A DNA stretch of 21,201 nt from Chlorobiota bacterium (GCA_030619415.1 JAUXBM010000002.1:1-21201), one strand, 5' to 3'. Shown: positions 1 to 7,843, counted from the first letter of the stretch. The notes: generated by a model not told the origin, from the letters alone. Numbers and translations are program-made.

Positions 1-84
1 AAGTGCGTCCCAATAATCACTGACGTTGTTGCCAACAGGAGTTATTGCACCAAGGCCAGTAACTACTACCCGCTTTAACTCCAT
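1..84 (-). CDS. fabF: 3-oxoacyl-ACP synthase II (FabF), N-terminal fragment cut by the window edge
   Basis: Condensing enzyme that elongates acyl-ACP with malonyl-ACP in cytoplasmic type II fatty-acid synthesis. Only the first 28 codons are present. They read MELKRVVVTGLGAITPVG and then NNVSDYWDAL, the characteristic N-terminus of the KAS II thiolase fold (VVVTGLGxxTPxG). The catalytic Cys-His-His lies outside the window. The ATG is 15 bases after the acpP stop codon, so the two genes are almost certainly one transcript; the acpP-fabF order is widely conserved. Family is confident from the signature. FabF rather than FabB is inferred from the gene order. Confidence 0.9.
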   Translation of the reverse strand, partial: MELKRVVVTGLGAITPVGNNVSDYWDAL

Positions 85-99
85 TTGTGATACGGTTTT

Positions 100-333
100 T
101 TAAGAGTGCGCCTCGATGTACCTGACAGCGTCTCCTACTGTTTCAATTTTTTCTGCTTCTTCATCAGGAATAGAAAGGTTAAATTCCTTTTCAAATTCCA
201 TGATTAATTCTACGGTATCGAGTGAATCGGCACCAAGATCATTTGTGAAGCTAGCTTCGTTAGTTACTTCACTTTCTTCAACACCAAGTTTGTCAACAAT
301 TATGCTTACAACTTTAGTTCGAACTTCTGACAT
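100..333 (-). CDS. acpP: Acyl carrier protein
   Basis: Small acidic cytoplasmic carrier that holds growing acyl chains on a 4'-phosphopantetheine arm. The 77-residue length is normal for the family. The attachment motif [10 protein letters not shown] is present, with the modified serine at residue 37, followed by the acidic helix II ([10 protein letters not shown]) that docks partner enzymes. It is the first gene of the acpP-fabF unit. A promoter-like element and a 21-base palindrome lie upstream (365-418). The leader has an AGGAG, but about 24 bases from the ATG, too far for a normal ribosome binding site. Identification is secure. Confidence 0.98.
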   Translation of the reverse strand: MSEVRTKVVSIIVDKLGVEESEVTNEASFTNDLGADSLDTVELIMEFEKEFNLSIPDEEAEKIETVGDAVRYIEAHS

Positions 334-364
334 ATGTGTAATGATTTACTGGTTAAACTCCTTG

Positions 365-395
365 CAAAGAAAGGTATTAATGCAATAAAAAACAA
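365..395 (-). promoter_or_regulatory. Candidate Bacteroidota promoter for acpP-fabF
   Basis: On the minus strand a -7-like element TTTCTTTG (plus positions 365-372; one mismatch to TAnnTTTG) is preceded by TTG (plus 393-395) with 20 bases between, close to the -33/-7 spacing known in Bacteroides. Transcription would start near 358, giving a leader of about 25 bases. Assigned by pattern only. Confidence 0.45.
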
Positions 396-397
396 TA

Positions 398-418
398 AAA
401 TCAAAAAAATTTTGATTT
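398..418. promoter_or_regulatory. 21-base palindrome upstream of the acpP promoter
   Basis: Perfect inverted repeat: 9-base arms AAATCAAAA and TTTTGATTT around a 3-base centre. It lies directly upstream of the putative -33 element of acpP, where an activator or repressor could bind, in the divergent acpP/purN intergenic region. The DNA is AT-rich, so one such palindrome could occur by chance. No known operator is recognised. Confidence 0.3.
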
Positions 419-501
419 ACAGATTATCAATCTCTCTTCTGCCAATTATTTATAATTAAGCATCTATGCCTGATAAAGATAGTAAATATGTTATATATCC
501 C

Positions 502-509
502 TATTTTTG
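502..509 (+). promoter_or_regulatory. -7 promoter element for purN
   Basis: TATTTTTG is an exact match to TAnnTTTG, 27 bases before the purN ATG, which gives a leader of about 20 bases. No TTG is seen at the expected -33 distance. Confidence 0.4.
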
Positions 510-536
510 ATCATTGAATTCTTGAACCACTATGGC

Positions 537-1106
537 ATGAAAAAAATAGCTGTTTTCGCCTCGGGTAATGGTAGCAACGCTGAACAAATTGCTCATTTTT
601 TTTCGGATAATAATGATGTTGAAGTAAGCATTATCCTGACCAATAATTTAAAAGCCGGTGTGTTGGAAAGGGCCAGCAGATTAAATATTCATTCCTTGGT
701 TTTCGATCGAAAATCATTTTATCATACCGACAATATTTTGAATATTCTGAAGGAAAAAAATATTGACCTGATCGTTCTGGCTGGGTTCATGTGGCTGGTT
801 CCTCATAATATCCTTACCCATTATCCAAACAGGATAATCAATATCCATCCGGCACTATTGCCAAAATATGGTGGAAAAGGCATGTATGGTCACCATGTTC
901 ATGAAGCAGTTATTGCTGCAGGAGAAACTAAATCGGGAATTTCAATTCATTACGTAAATGAAAAATATGATGAGGGACAGGTCATTTTACAAAAAGAGCT
1001 AAAAGTTCTCAAAAACGACACTCCAGAAAACCTGGCATCGCGAATACATGAATTGGAATATGAATATTATCCAAAAGCGATAGAACAGGTATTGACTGAA
1101 TTGTAA
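537..1106 (+). CDS. purN: Phosphoribosylglycinamide formyltransferase
   Basis: Third step of de novo purine synthesis: transfers formyl from 10-formyltetrahydrofolate to GAR in the cytoplasm. The start is taken at ATG 537, giving 189 residues beginning MKKIAVFASGNGSNAEQI; the open frame runs ten codons further to a TTG at 507, but that overlaps the promoter element and lengthens the protein beyond the family norm. Visible features are the phosphate-binding GNGSNA (10-15), the NIHPALLP segment with catalytic-type Asn102 and His104, and Asp145 in KYDEGQVI, matching the Asn/His/Asp triad of the family. It is divergent from acpP and ends 3 bases from the stop codon of the convergent nitroreductase. 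Confidence 0.96.
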   Translation: MKKIAVFASGNGSNAEQIAHFFSDNNDVEVSIILTNNLKAGVLERASRLNIHSLVFDRKSFYHTDNILNILKEKNIDLIVLAGFMWLVPHNILTHYPNRIINIHPALLPKYGGKGMYGHHVHEAVIAAGETKSGISIHYVNEKYDEGQVILQKELKVLKNDTPENLASRIHELEYEYYPKAIEQVLTEL

Positions 1107-1109
1107 GGT

Positions 1110-1658
1110 TTAATTGTACGAATTGTATTTAACCACTTTGTCGAATTCTTTCCTGATCTTTTGTCGTGTTCTATGACCTTCGGGGGTGTAGCCAATTGTG
1201 ATTAACAGCGGTATATTTTTATTTTTCGGAACACCAATCAACTGCTTAATCGCTTTTTCATCAAACCAACCAAGCATACAGGTTCCCAGTCCTTCTTCAG
1301 CCGCCTGAAGACAGAAATGTTCGGCAGCTATTCCAATATCAATTAAAGGGTAATCTTTCTTTTTAATGCGACCGCCAACTTCGCTGATCAGTTTTGGTTT
1401 TTCCATAACGATAGCAACAATAACCGCTGCCTGCGGTGCAAACTTGTTGAAAGACTTTAGCGGCCCAAAAGTTTTGTTTGCCACCTTTTCTTTCAAACCC
1501 GCCTCATCCACAACCACAAAAGTCCAGGGTTGCGAATTGCTTGCCGAAGGAGCCAAACGTGCGGCTTCCAGACATCGTTTGATTTTATCTTCTTCAACAG
1601 GTTTATCAATATATGTTCTGTCGCTTTGCCGCTTTTTGATCAGATCAATGAGTTTCAT
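1110..1658 (-). CDS. Nitroreductase family FMN-dependent oxidoreductase
   Basis: Predicted cytoplasmic NAD(P)H:FMN oxidoreductase of the nitroreductase fold, 182 residues, a usual length. The N-terminal FMN phosphate-binding pattern (KKRQSDRTY, 8-16) and APSASNSQPW (36-45) are typical, as is the later GIAAEHFCLQAAEEGLGT segment that forms part of the flavin pocket. Physiological substrate cannot be told from sequence. Its ATG overlaps the stop codon of the upstream lipoprotein gene (ATGA), so translation is probably coupled. Third gene of the pgi unit. Confidence 0.93.
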   Translation of the reverse strand: MKLIDLIKKRQSDRTYIDKPVEEDKIKRCLEAARLAPSASNSQPWTFVVVDEAGLKEKVANKTFGPLKSFNKFAPQAAVIVAIVMEKPKLISEVGGRIKKKDYPLIDIGIAAEHFCLQAAEEGLGTCMLGWFDEKAIKQLIGVPKNKNIPLLITIGYTPEGHRTRQKIRKEFDKVVKYNSYN

Positions 1659-2122
1659 TCTTCACTTTTTTTCATTTTAAAAATCACCTCCTTGTTCCCA
1701 CGCATATTGGTGGTTTTTGCAACAAGGGTATGTTCGTCAATTAATTTATACTGAATAATATTCGGATAATCATGAACGGGATTCTCAAACATCCAGCTCC
1801 TAATTCTTGCCTCCTTTAACTTGAAATAAATGAAATTGTTGTTTTCACCAACCTGGGCTCCATAAAAGATTTGATCACCACTCCGGTAAATTTTAAGTCG
1901 TTCCTTAAATGCAGTATCTCCTTCATTCATACTAAAGCCAACTCCAACCATCAGGCTATCGTTAACTACTTTCCATTGTTCATTAAACTGCGGACCTTCT
2001 GTGGAAAACCATTTACCCTCCAGTATTTTAAGGTCTTCGAATGCCTGCCTGGCAGCCGGACGATAGCAACTACTGAATATCACCAGGATAAAAATCAATA
2101 AACCAAGTTGGCTATTCCTCAT
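1655..2122 (-). CDS. Predicted lipoprotein, DUF6265-like
   Basis: 155 residues. An N-terminal hydrophobic segment ends in a lipobox-like IFSSC with the lipidated cysteine at residue 19, so the protein is expected to be exported and anchored after processing by LspA. The body looks like a small beta-rich (lipocalin-like) domain: LEGKWFSTEGPQFNEQW, repeated strand-like segments, and FENPVHDYPNIIQY, which resembles the FENPxHDFP signature of DUF6265. No enzyme motif is seen and the function is unknown. It is tightly packed between pgi (stop and start share one base, TAATG) and the nitroreductase (4-base overlap). The -3 lipobox residue is Phe, which is slightly unusual. Confidence 0.8.
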   Translation of the reverse strand: MRNSQLGLLIFILVIFSSCYRPAARQAFEDLKILEGKWFSTEGPQFNEQWKVVNDSLMVGVGFSMNEGDTAFKERLKIYRSGDQIFYGAQVGENNNFIYFKLKEARIRSWMFENPVHDYPNIIQYKLIDEHTLVAKTTNMRGNKEVIFKMKKSEE

Positions 2123-3459
2123 TACAAGCGTTTTCTGATTTCCCCAGTCTCCTTTTCGAATCCAGGCTTTCCAAGCAATGCAAACATGTTCTTTTTATAC
2201 GCTTCCACTCCAGGCTGGTCGAAAGGGTTCACACCAAGAATATACCCGCTGACTGCGCAGGCCATTTCGTAGAAAAAGATCAATTCTCCTAAAGTCTCTT
2301 CATTGATTTCGGGAATGCTTACCTGCAAATTGGGAACACCGCCATCAATATGGGCAAGGGTAGTGGCTATCTCTGCCATGTAGTTCACTTCGTGGATGGG
2401 TTTACCGGCAATATAATTGAGACCATCCAGGTTTTTATCATCCTGTGGAACTGTATAATTATTCTTCGGCTTTTCGACCGATAGTACTGTTTCAAAAATA
2501 TTTCTCAGGCCTTCCTGAATGTACTGTCCCATCGAATGCAAATCAGTAGTGAAACCAACCCCTGCCGGAAAAATACCTTTATTTTCTTTTCCTTCACTTT
2601 CGCCATAAAGTTGTTTCCACCACTCGGTTATATAAAAAAGACGTGGCTCATAATTCACCATAATCTCTGTTTGGAATCCTTTGTTATAAAGGGCATTTCG
2701 AACGGCAGCATAAGCCGATACAGGATTGTCGTCGATACTGCTTGAGGCCGAAATATGGTCTTTCATCCTCCTGGCGCCTGCCAGCAATGGCCTGATGTCG
2801 AAACCGGCTACTGCAATAGGAAGCAAACCAACCGGTGTTAAAACAGAATACCTGCCGCCTACATCATCCGGAACCACAAATGTTTCATAACCTTCCTCAT
2901 CGGCCAATTGTTTTAATGCACCTTTCTCCTTATCGGTGATGGCAACAATACGCTGCCTGGTTTCTTCAATTCCATACTTTTCCTCAAGATGGTTTTTAAG
3001 TATTCTGAATGCAACAGCCGGCTCAGTAGTAGTTCCCGACTTGGAGATCACGGTCAACGAATAATCTTTTGAATCAAGAATCTCCAATAAGTCGTTCATA
3101 TAGTCTTCGCTGATATTCTGACCGGCATAAAGTACCGCAGGTCCATCCTTTTTTAAATGATTAAAATGATGCGACAAAGCCTCGATAACAGCCCTCGCAC
3201 CCAGGTATGATCCGCCAATACCGATCACCACAAATACTTCCGATTTTTGTTTGAGCCGTTCAGCTGCATTTTCAATTTTGCGTACCAACGATTCATCCAT
3301 TCCGTCAGGTAAATCAACCCATCCAAGGAAATCATTGCCACGTCCTGTCTTGTCGTAGATTGAATTAAAATGTTGGTCAATTTGATATTGATACTCAAGG
3401 ATTTCGTCTTTTGAAACAAAACCCAGCGCATTGTCATAATTGAATTTTAAGTTGATCAT
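2122..3459 (-). CDS. pgi: Glucose-6-phosphate isomerase
   Basis: Interconverts glucose 6-phosphate and fructose 6-phosphate in cytoplasmic glycolysis and gluconeogenesis. Start taken at ATG 3459 (MINLKFNYDNAL, 445 residues); the frame extends 22 codons upstream, but that part covers a promoter element and is not protein-like. The length fits the short Bacillus-type PGI. Seen: GIGGSYLGARA (80-90), the sugar-phosphate-binding SKSGTTTEP (139-147), GGRYSVLTPVG (201-211), the catalytic glutamate region GESEGKENKG (Glu289), His308 in DLHSMGQ, and the C-terminal QPGVEAYKKN with the active-site lysine near 422. First gene of the three-gene unit. Confidence 0.97.
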   Translation of the reverse strand: MINLKFNYDNALGFVSKDEILEYQYQIDQHFNSIYDKTGRGNDFLGWVDLPDGMDESLVRKIENAAERLKQKSEVFVVIGIGGSYLGARAVIEALSHHFNHLKKDGPAVLYAGQNISEDYMNDLLEILDSKDYSLTVISKSGTTTEPAVAFRILKNHLEEKYGIEETRQRIVAITDKEKGALKQLADEEGYETFVVPDDVGGRYSVLTPVGLLPIAVAGFDIRPLLAGARRMKDHISASSSIDDNPVSAYAAVRNALYNKGFQTEIMVNYEPRLFYITEWWKQLYGESEGKENKGIFPAGVGFTTDLHSMGQYIQEGLRNIFETVLSVEKPKNNYTVPQDDKNLDGLNYIAGKPIHEVNYMAEIATTLAHIDGGVPNLQVSIPEINEETLGELIFFYEMACAVSGYILGVNPFDQPGVEAYKKNMFALLGKPGFEKETGEIRKRL

Positions 3460-3481
3460 TTTTGAATATATTTTGGGGCTG

Positions 3482-3489
3482 CGAAAGTA
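3482..3489 (-). promoter_or_regulatory. -7 promoter element for the pgi unit
   Basis: On the minus strand TACTTTCG followed by CAGCCCC, one mismatch from TAnnTTTG and like many Bacteroidota start regions. It lies 22 bases before the pgi ATG. No clear -33 TTG. Confidence 0.4.
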
Positions 3490-3547
3490 ATAAAAAAGGT
3501 TGTTTGAGGAAAATATCAACATCAACCTGGTTTTGCTTTAATCTTCG

Positions 3548-3555
3548 TATCTTTA
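3548..3555 (+). promoter_or_regulatory. -7-like element for the 173-residue orphan
   Basis: TATCTTTA (one mismatch to TAnnTTTG), 22 bases before the ATG at 3578, in the divergent region shared with pgi. No -33 TTG at the expected spacing. Confidence 0.35.
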
Positions 3556-3577
3556 CATTCAATCACTCGGAAGTACA

Positions 3578-4099
3578 ATGGTAAAAAAAGAAATACAATT
3601 ACTTGGACAGCAAATTGATAAACTTGGAAGCAAAGATTTTGACCTCAGCGCCTGGAAAAAGTATACCGTTATTATCCTTGCCAGAATTTTCGGAGAAAAG
3701 AATGAAAAAATCAGGCAGATAGAAAAACTTGAATTTGAGTTCAGTTCATGGTCGTTGAGGGATGCTTCGGGTAATGAGTCTTATGAAGAAGGCACCAAAA
3801 AACTGGCTCGTGAAATTCTTCAGGCCTCAATTGATGAACTGAATTTATTTGGGTTACCCACTCCTGTTGAAGACCAATCTTCGCAGGTCATTTATGACTT
3901 TCTTAATATTTTATTGGATGAGCTGAAAGGTTCACAAGTAAAACAACTGAAAACGATTCTTTCTTCGCGCGAAAGCAAAGATGAAAAGCAACGAATGATC
4001 AAAGAGATTTTAGAAGGCATTGGTGAATACGGAGCATACAATGTGCTCACTTCGATGCTGATACATCCTGCTGCGGTGAAGATGATGAAGGGTAAATAG
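3578..4099 (+). CDS. Hypothetical helical protein, 173 residues
   Basis: I do not recognise a named family. The protein is hydrophilic and probably almost all alpha-helical, with no signal peptide, membrane span, cysteine pair or catalytic motif. The segment WKKYTVIILARIFGEKNEKI (26-45) resembles a helical module (tryptophan, then ILxRIFGE) that I associate with the N-termini of assorted Bacteroidota proteins, but this is recollection only. A second conserved-looking block, RMIKEILEGIGEYGAYNVLT (139-158), sits near the C-terminus. It stands alone between the divergent pgi and a REP-like cluster; base use is like its neighbours, so it is probably a real resident gene. ATG start, no Shine-Dalgarno. 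Confidence 0.75.
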   Translation: MVKKEIQLLGQQIDKLGSKDFDLSAWKKYTVIILARIFGEKNEKIRQIEKLEFEFSSWSLRDASGNESYEEGTKKLAREILQASIDELNLFGLPTPVEDQSSQVIYDFLNILLDELKGSQVKQLKTILSSRESKDEKQRMIKEILEGIGEYGAYNVLTSMLIHPAAVKMMKGK

Positions 4100-4103
4100 T
4101 TTT

Positions 4104-4243
4104 AGGCACAGCACAAGCGGACGCTTGCGCCAGTTTAACGAGGGATGAGGACGCTTGCTAAGGACGCTTGCGCAATTTAGATTTAATTATTAAGATGGCG
4201 CAAGCGTCCGCTTGTGCCAATACAACAAATCCGCTTGTGCCAA
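4104..4243. repeat. REP-like cluster of inverted and direct repeats
   Basis: Two perfect inverted arms of 22 bases, 4111-4132 (GCACAAGCGGACGCTTGCGC then CA) and 4196-4217, are 63 bases apart. Each arm holds its own small hairpin, CAAGCG-GA-CGCTTG. The 10-mer GGACGCTTGC occurs directly at 4119, 4149 and 4162 and inverted at 4200-4209. TCCGCTTGTGCCAA is repeated exactly at 4207-4220 and 4230-4243. GC-rich palindromic units in an AT-rich gap resemble REP/BIME elements, which are often mobilised by RAYT-type transposases; no such transposase is in the window. It could also act as a transcript-end hairpin for the upstream orphan. Confidence 0.85.
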
Positions 4244-4281
4244 ACCGATTTCGTTTAAATAAAAACAATAACTATTTTTTT

Positions 4282-4289
4282 TAGCTTTG
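4282..4289 (+). promoter_or_regulatory. -7 promoter element for ileS
   Basis: TAGCTTTG exactly matches TAnnTTTG and is followed by CAGCC. It lies 40 bases before the ileS ATG, giving a leader of about 34 bases. It sits downstream of the repeat cluster, so ileS is likely transcribed independently of it. Confidence 0.5.
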
Positions 4290-4328
4290 CAGCCAATTTT
4301 TTAATTAGCAGACAAATAACCATTTTTG

Positions 4329-7300
4329 ATGGGGCAGAAATACAACGAATATAAACAATTGAATCTGACAAAAATTGCAGATGAGGTTGGGGCATTCTGG
4401 GAAGAGAAGGATATTTTTAAAAAGAGCCTGGATATTCGCAAAAGTAATGAACCGTTTGTATTTTACGAAGGACCTCCCTCAGCCAACGGGGCTCCCGGGA
4501 TCCATCATGTGATGGCACGCACAATCAAGGATCTGTTCTGTCGCTACCAGACCCTCAAAGGCAAATACGTTGAGCGTAAAGCCGGGTGGGATACCCATGG
4601 GCTTCCTGTTGAAATAGGTGTTGAAACTACACTCGGAATTACAAAGGAAGACATCGGCCGCAAAATCAGTATTGAAGATTATAACAAGGCCTGCCGCAAA
4701 GAGGTGCTTAAATACAAGGATTTATGGGACGACATGACCAAACAGCTAGGTTATTGGGTCGATCTTGAGCACCCTTACATCACCTTCGAAAACAAGTATA
4801 TTGAATCTGTATGGTACCTGCTTAAGCAGCTCCACGAAAAAGGTTTGCTTTATAAAGGTTATACCATTCAACCTTACTCTCCTGCTGCCGGAACCGGACT
4901 CAGCACACATGAATTAAACCAACCGGGATGTTACCGGGATGTTACTGATACAACAGTAGTAACCATGTTCAAAGTAGAACGGGAGAGTGCACATCATAAA
5001 CTTTTTAAAGATATTGATGGTGACTTGTTTATCCTTGCCTGGACGACAACACCGTGGACACTTCCGTCAAACACTGCTCTTGTTGTTGGTGATAAGATCG
5101 ACTATGTAAAAGTCAAAACGTTTAATCTATACACCGGTGAACCGACAAATGTCATTCTGGCCAAAGAAAGACTCAGTGCGTATTTTAATCCAAAAGATGC
5201 CAATCTTTCTTTTGAAGAATATAAACCGGGTGACAAGCATATACCATACCAGGTCATCAGCGAATGTAAAGGCTTTGAAATGACCGGTGTAAGCTATGAG
5301 CAGTTATTTCCCTGGATCAAACCAATGGGGAATGCGTTTGAAGTTATCCCTGGTGATTTTGTAACAACCGAAGACGGAACCGGCATCGTCCATGCGGCAC
5401 CTACATTTGGTGCCGATGATGACAAGGTAGCCAAAGAAACTGGAATTGTTCCGCTTCTGCTGATTGATAAAGAAGGTGAGAAGAGGCCGATGGTTGACCT
5501 GAAAGGGCGGTTCTTCAGAATTGAAGATCTCAGTCAGGATTTCGTCAACAGCTATGTTGATATAGAAAAATACGGAGAATACGCAGGCCGCTACGTCAAG
5601 AATGAATATGATGAAAGCCTGAAAGACCCAAAAGACACCCTTGATGTTGACCTGGCTGTTTCTTTAAAGCTGGAAGGAAAAGCATTCCGCATTGAAAAGC
5701 ATGTCCACAATTATCCACATTGCTGGCGTACTGATAAACCTGTTTTGTATTATCCTTTGGACAGTTGGTTTGTAAAAACCACCGCCTTAAAAGACAGGAT
5801 GATTGAATTAAACAATACGATCAACTGGAAACCGAAGTCAACCGGCGAAGGACGTTTTGGCAACTGGCTCGAAAATCTTGTTGACTGGAATCTTTCACGA
5901 TCCCGTTTCTGGGGTGTACCCTTACCTATCTGGCGGACCGAAGACAAGAAAGAAGCCAAAGCCATTGGTTCAGCTGCTGAATTAAAGGCTGAAATCGAAA
6001 AGTCAATACAGCTTGGATTTATGGATAGCAATCCACTTGAGAATTTCGAACCAGGCAATTTAAGTAACGAAAACTACGAGACATTTGATTTTCACAAGCC
6101 TTATGTGGACGATATCATACTAACTTCCGATAGCGGTAAGGTAATGGTACGCGAACCGGGGCTGATCGATGGATGGTTCGATTCGGGTGCTATGCCCTAT
6201 GCCCAATTTCATTATCCTTTTGAAAACAAGGAAGTTTTTGAAAATAATTTTCCCGCGGACTTTATCGCCGAAGGTGTTGACCAGACCCGTGGATGGTTTT
6301 TTACCTTACATGCCATTGCAACAATGCTGTTTGATTCAGTGGCTTTTAAAAATGTAGTTTCAAACGGATTGGTTCTTGACAAGAATGGCAACAAAATGTC
6401 AAAGCGACTTGGTAATGCTTTCGATCCTTTCGAAACCATTGAGAAGTATGGTCCTGATGCCACCCGCTGGTATATGATCACCAATTCCCAACCATGGGAC
6501 AACCTGCGGTTTGACGTTGCAGGGATTGATGAAGCCAGAAGGAAATTCCTTGGGACACTTTATAATACTTATGCCTTCTTTGTTTTGTATGCCAACATTG
6601 ACGGATTCTCTTATTCGGAAGATGAAATCCCAGTAAGCGAACGTACTGAACTCGATCGTTGGATATTATCAGAACTCAATTCACTGATCAAACTTGTTGA
6701 TGAAGCTTATGCAAGCTACGAACCAACTAAGGCAGGCAGGGCGATTCAGGAATTTGTTACCGAACATCTTAGTAATTGGTACGTAAGGCTTTCGCGCCGG
6801 AGGTTTTGGAAAGGAAGTTATTCAAAAGACAAAATCGAAGCGTATCAGACATTGTACCGTTGTATCGAAGTAATTGCCCAATTGGCATCTCCAATTATTC
6901 CATTTTTTGCCGATCGGTTATTTACTGACCTGAACAATGTTTCCAATAAACTTCAGGTTGAATCGATACACCTGACTGATTTTCCAGAAACCGATGAAAA
7001 ATTAATCGACAAAAACCTTGAAGAACGGATGGAGATGGCCCAGCAAATTTCATCGATGGTTTTGTCGCTTCGCAAGAAAAACAACATCAGGGTTCGTCAG
7101 CCATTGAATAAAATTATGATCCCTGTTTTGAACAAGCATTTTGGTGATGTGGTGAGGGCAGTAGAAGATCTCATCCTTACGGAAGTGAATGTGAAAGAAA
7201 TTGATTATATCACAGAAGATTCGGGAGTGCTTGTAAAGAAAATTAAGCCCAATTTTAAAAGCCTCGGGCCCAAATACGGAAAATTGATGAAACAACTTGC

Positions 7301-7760
7301 CGGGGCAATATCGAAATTCGACCAGGATGACATCAGGAAGATGGAATCGGAAGAACAATTTAGCATTCGCATTAACGATGAAGATATCATGCTTGCCATA
7401 GAAGATGTAGAAATTAGTACGGAAGATATCCCGGGCTGGAGCGTAGCAAGTCAGGATCATGTAACAGTGGCACTGGATATGAACATTACCCCGCAACTGG
7501 CCGAAGAGGGACTTGCCCGTGAGTTGGTGAACAGGATACAGAACCTGAGAAAAGACAAAGGTTTCGAAGTAACAGACCGTATAAAACTTCAGGTTGAGAA
7601 AAACGAAATGACAGATAACGCATTTGCAAATTTCAATGATTATATCAGCTCTGAAACACTTGCAACCATGAAATTGGAAGACAATCTCAACAGCAATGAT
7701 GTTGAAACGATTGGCCTGATTGAAGGTATTGAGGTGAGACTGAGTTTACGCAAAGAATAA
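4329..7760 (+). CDS. ileS: Isoleucyl-tRNA synthetase, eukaryote-like (type 2)
   Basis: Charges tRNA-Ile in the cytoplasm. 1143 residues from ATG 4329 (MGQKYNEYKQ); a TTG one codon upstream is ignored. The class I Rossmann start reads PPSANGAPGIHHVMARTIKD (49-68), so the HIGH position is GIHH. The CP1 editing domain shows TTPWTLPSNTA and DGTGIVHAAPTFGADD. KMSKR is at 689-693, followed by the anticodon-binding helical region (SELNSLIKLVDEAYASYEPT). The C-terminus lacks the Cys-rich zinc finger of type 1 bacterial enzymes, and YPHCWRTDKP plus GTGIVHAAP are of the eukaryotic/IleS2 type, a group often less sensitive to mupirocin. First of an ileS, dksA-like, lspA run. Confidence 0.97.
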   Translation: MGQKYNEYKQLNLTKIADEVGAFWEEKDIFKKSLDIRKSNEPFVFYEGPPSANGAPGIHHVMARTIKDLFCRYQTLKGKYVERKAGWDTHGLPVEIGVETTLGITKEDIGRKISIEDYNKACRKEVLKYKDLWDDMTKQLGYWVDLEHPYITFENKYIESVWYLLKQLHEKGLLYKGYTIQPYSPAAGTGLSTHELNQPGCYRDVTDTTVVTMFKVERESAHHKLFKDIDGDLFILAWTTTPWTLPSNTALVVGDKIDYVKVKTFNLYTGEPTNVILAKERLSAYFNPKDANLSFEEYKPGDKHIPYQVISECKGFEMTGVSYEQLFPWIKPMGNAFEVIPGDFVTTEDGTGIVHAAPTFGADDDKVAKETGIVPLLLIDKEGEKRPMVDLKGRFFRIEDLSQDFVNSYVDIEKYGEYAGRYVKNEYDESLKDPKDTLDVDLAVSLKLEGKAFRIEKHVHNYPHCWRTDKPVLYYPLDSWFVKTTALKDRMIELNNTINWKPKSTGEGRFGNWLENLVDWNLSRSRFWGVPLPIWRTEDKKEAKAIGSAAELKAEIEKSIQLGFMDSNPLENFEPGNLSNENYETFDFHKPYVDDIILTSDSGKVMVREPGLIDGWFDSGAMPYAQFHYPFENKEVFENNFPADFIAEGVDQTRGWFFTLHAIATMLFDSVAFKNVVSNGLVLDKNGNKMSKRLGNAFDPFETIEKYGPDATRWYMITNSQPWDNLRFDVAGIDEARRKFLGTLYNTYAFFVLYANIDGFSYSEDEIPVSERTELDRWILSELNSLIKLVDEAYASYEPTKAGRAIQEFVTEHLSNWYVRLSRRRFWKGSYSKDKIEAYQTLYRCIEVIAQLASPIIPFFADRLFTDLNNVSNKLQVESIHLTDFPETDEKLIDKNLEERMEMAQQISSMVLSLRKKNNIRVRQPLNKIMIPVLNKHFGDVVRAVEDLILTEVNVKEIDYITEDSGVLVKKIKPNFKSLGPKYGKLMKQLAGAISKFDQDDIRKMESEEQFSIRINDEDIMLAIEDVEISTEDIPGWSVASQDHVTVALDMNITPQLAEEGLARELVNRIQNLRKDKGFEVTDRIKLQVEKNEMTDNAFANFNDYISSETLATMKLEDNLNSNDVETIGLIEGIEVRLSLRKE

Positions 7761-7805
7761 AATCGAATAATTGGCGTTTATTAAGCGCCCAAAACAAATT
7801 TTACC

Positions 7806-7813
7806 TATATTTA
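7806..7813 (+). promoter_or_regulatory. Possible internal promoter before the dksA-like gene
   Basis: TATATTTA (one mismatch to TAnnTTTG), 38 bases before the ATG at 7844. It would allow the dksA-like gene and lspA to be transcribed apart from ileS. Weak evidence. Confidence 0.3.
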
Positions 7814-7843
7814 TACAGAGTTTTTAATTTAAAATCGGAGGCC

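Noticed and set aside
350..362. AGGAGTTTAACCA shared by the acpP leader and the nrdJ leader (17323-17335)
   Set aside because: Several chance 13-base matches are expected between two strands of a 21 kb window, and the rest of the two leaders differs. The matching position in leaders is suggestive only.
507..536. TTG start of purN ten codons upstream
   Set aside because: It overlaps the -7 element and lengthens the protein beyond the conserved MKKIAVFASGNGSN start.
5750..6058. Open frames opposite ileS and other large genes (for example 7050-7496, 16277-16669, 20561-20923)
   Set aside because: They lie fully inside well-identified genes in other frames and have no recognisable protein features.
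7771..7792. Bulged hairpin TTGGCG...CGCCCAA after ileS
   Set aside because: Only six pairs with a bulge and no T-run after it; too weak to call a terminator, and the downstream genes are on the same strand.
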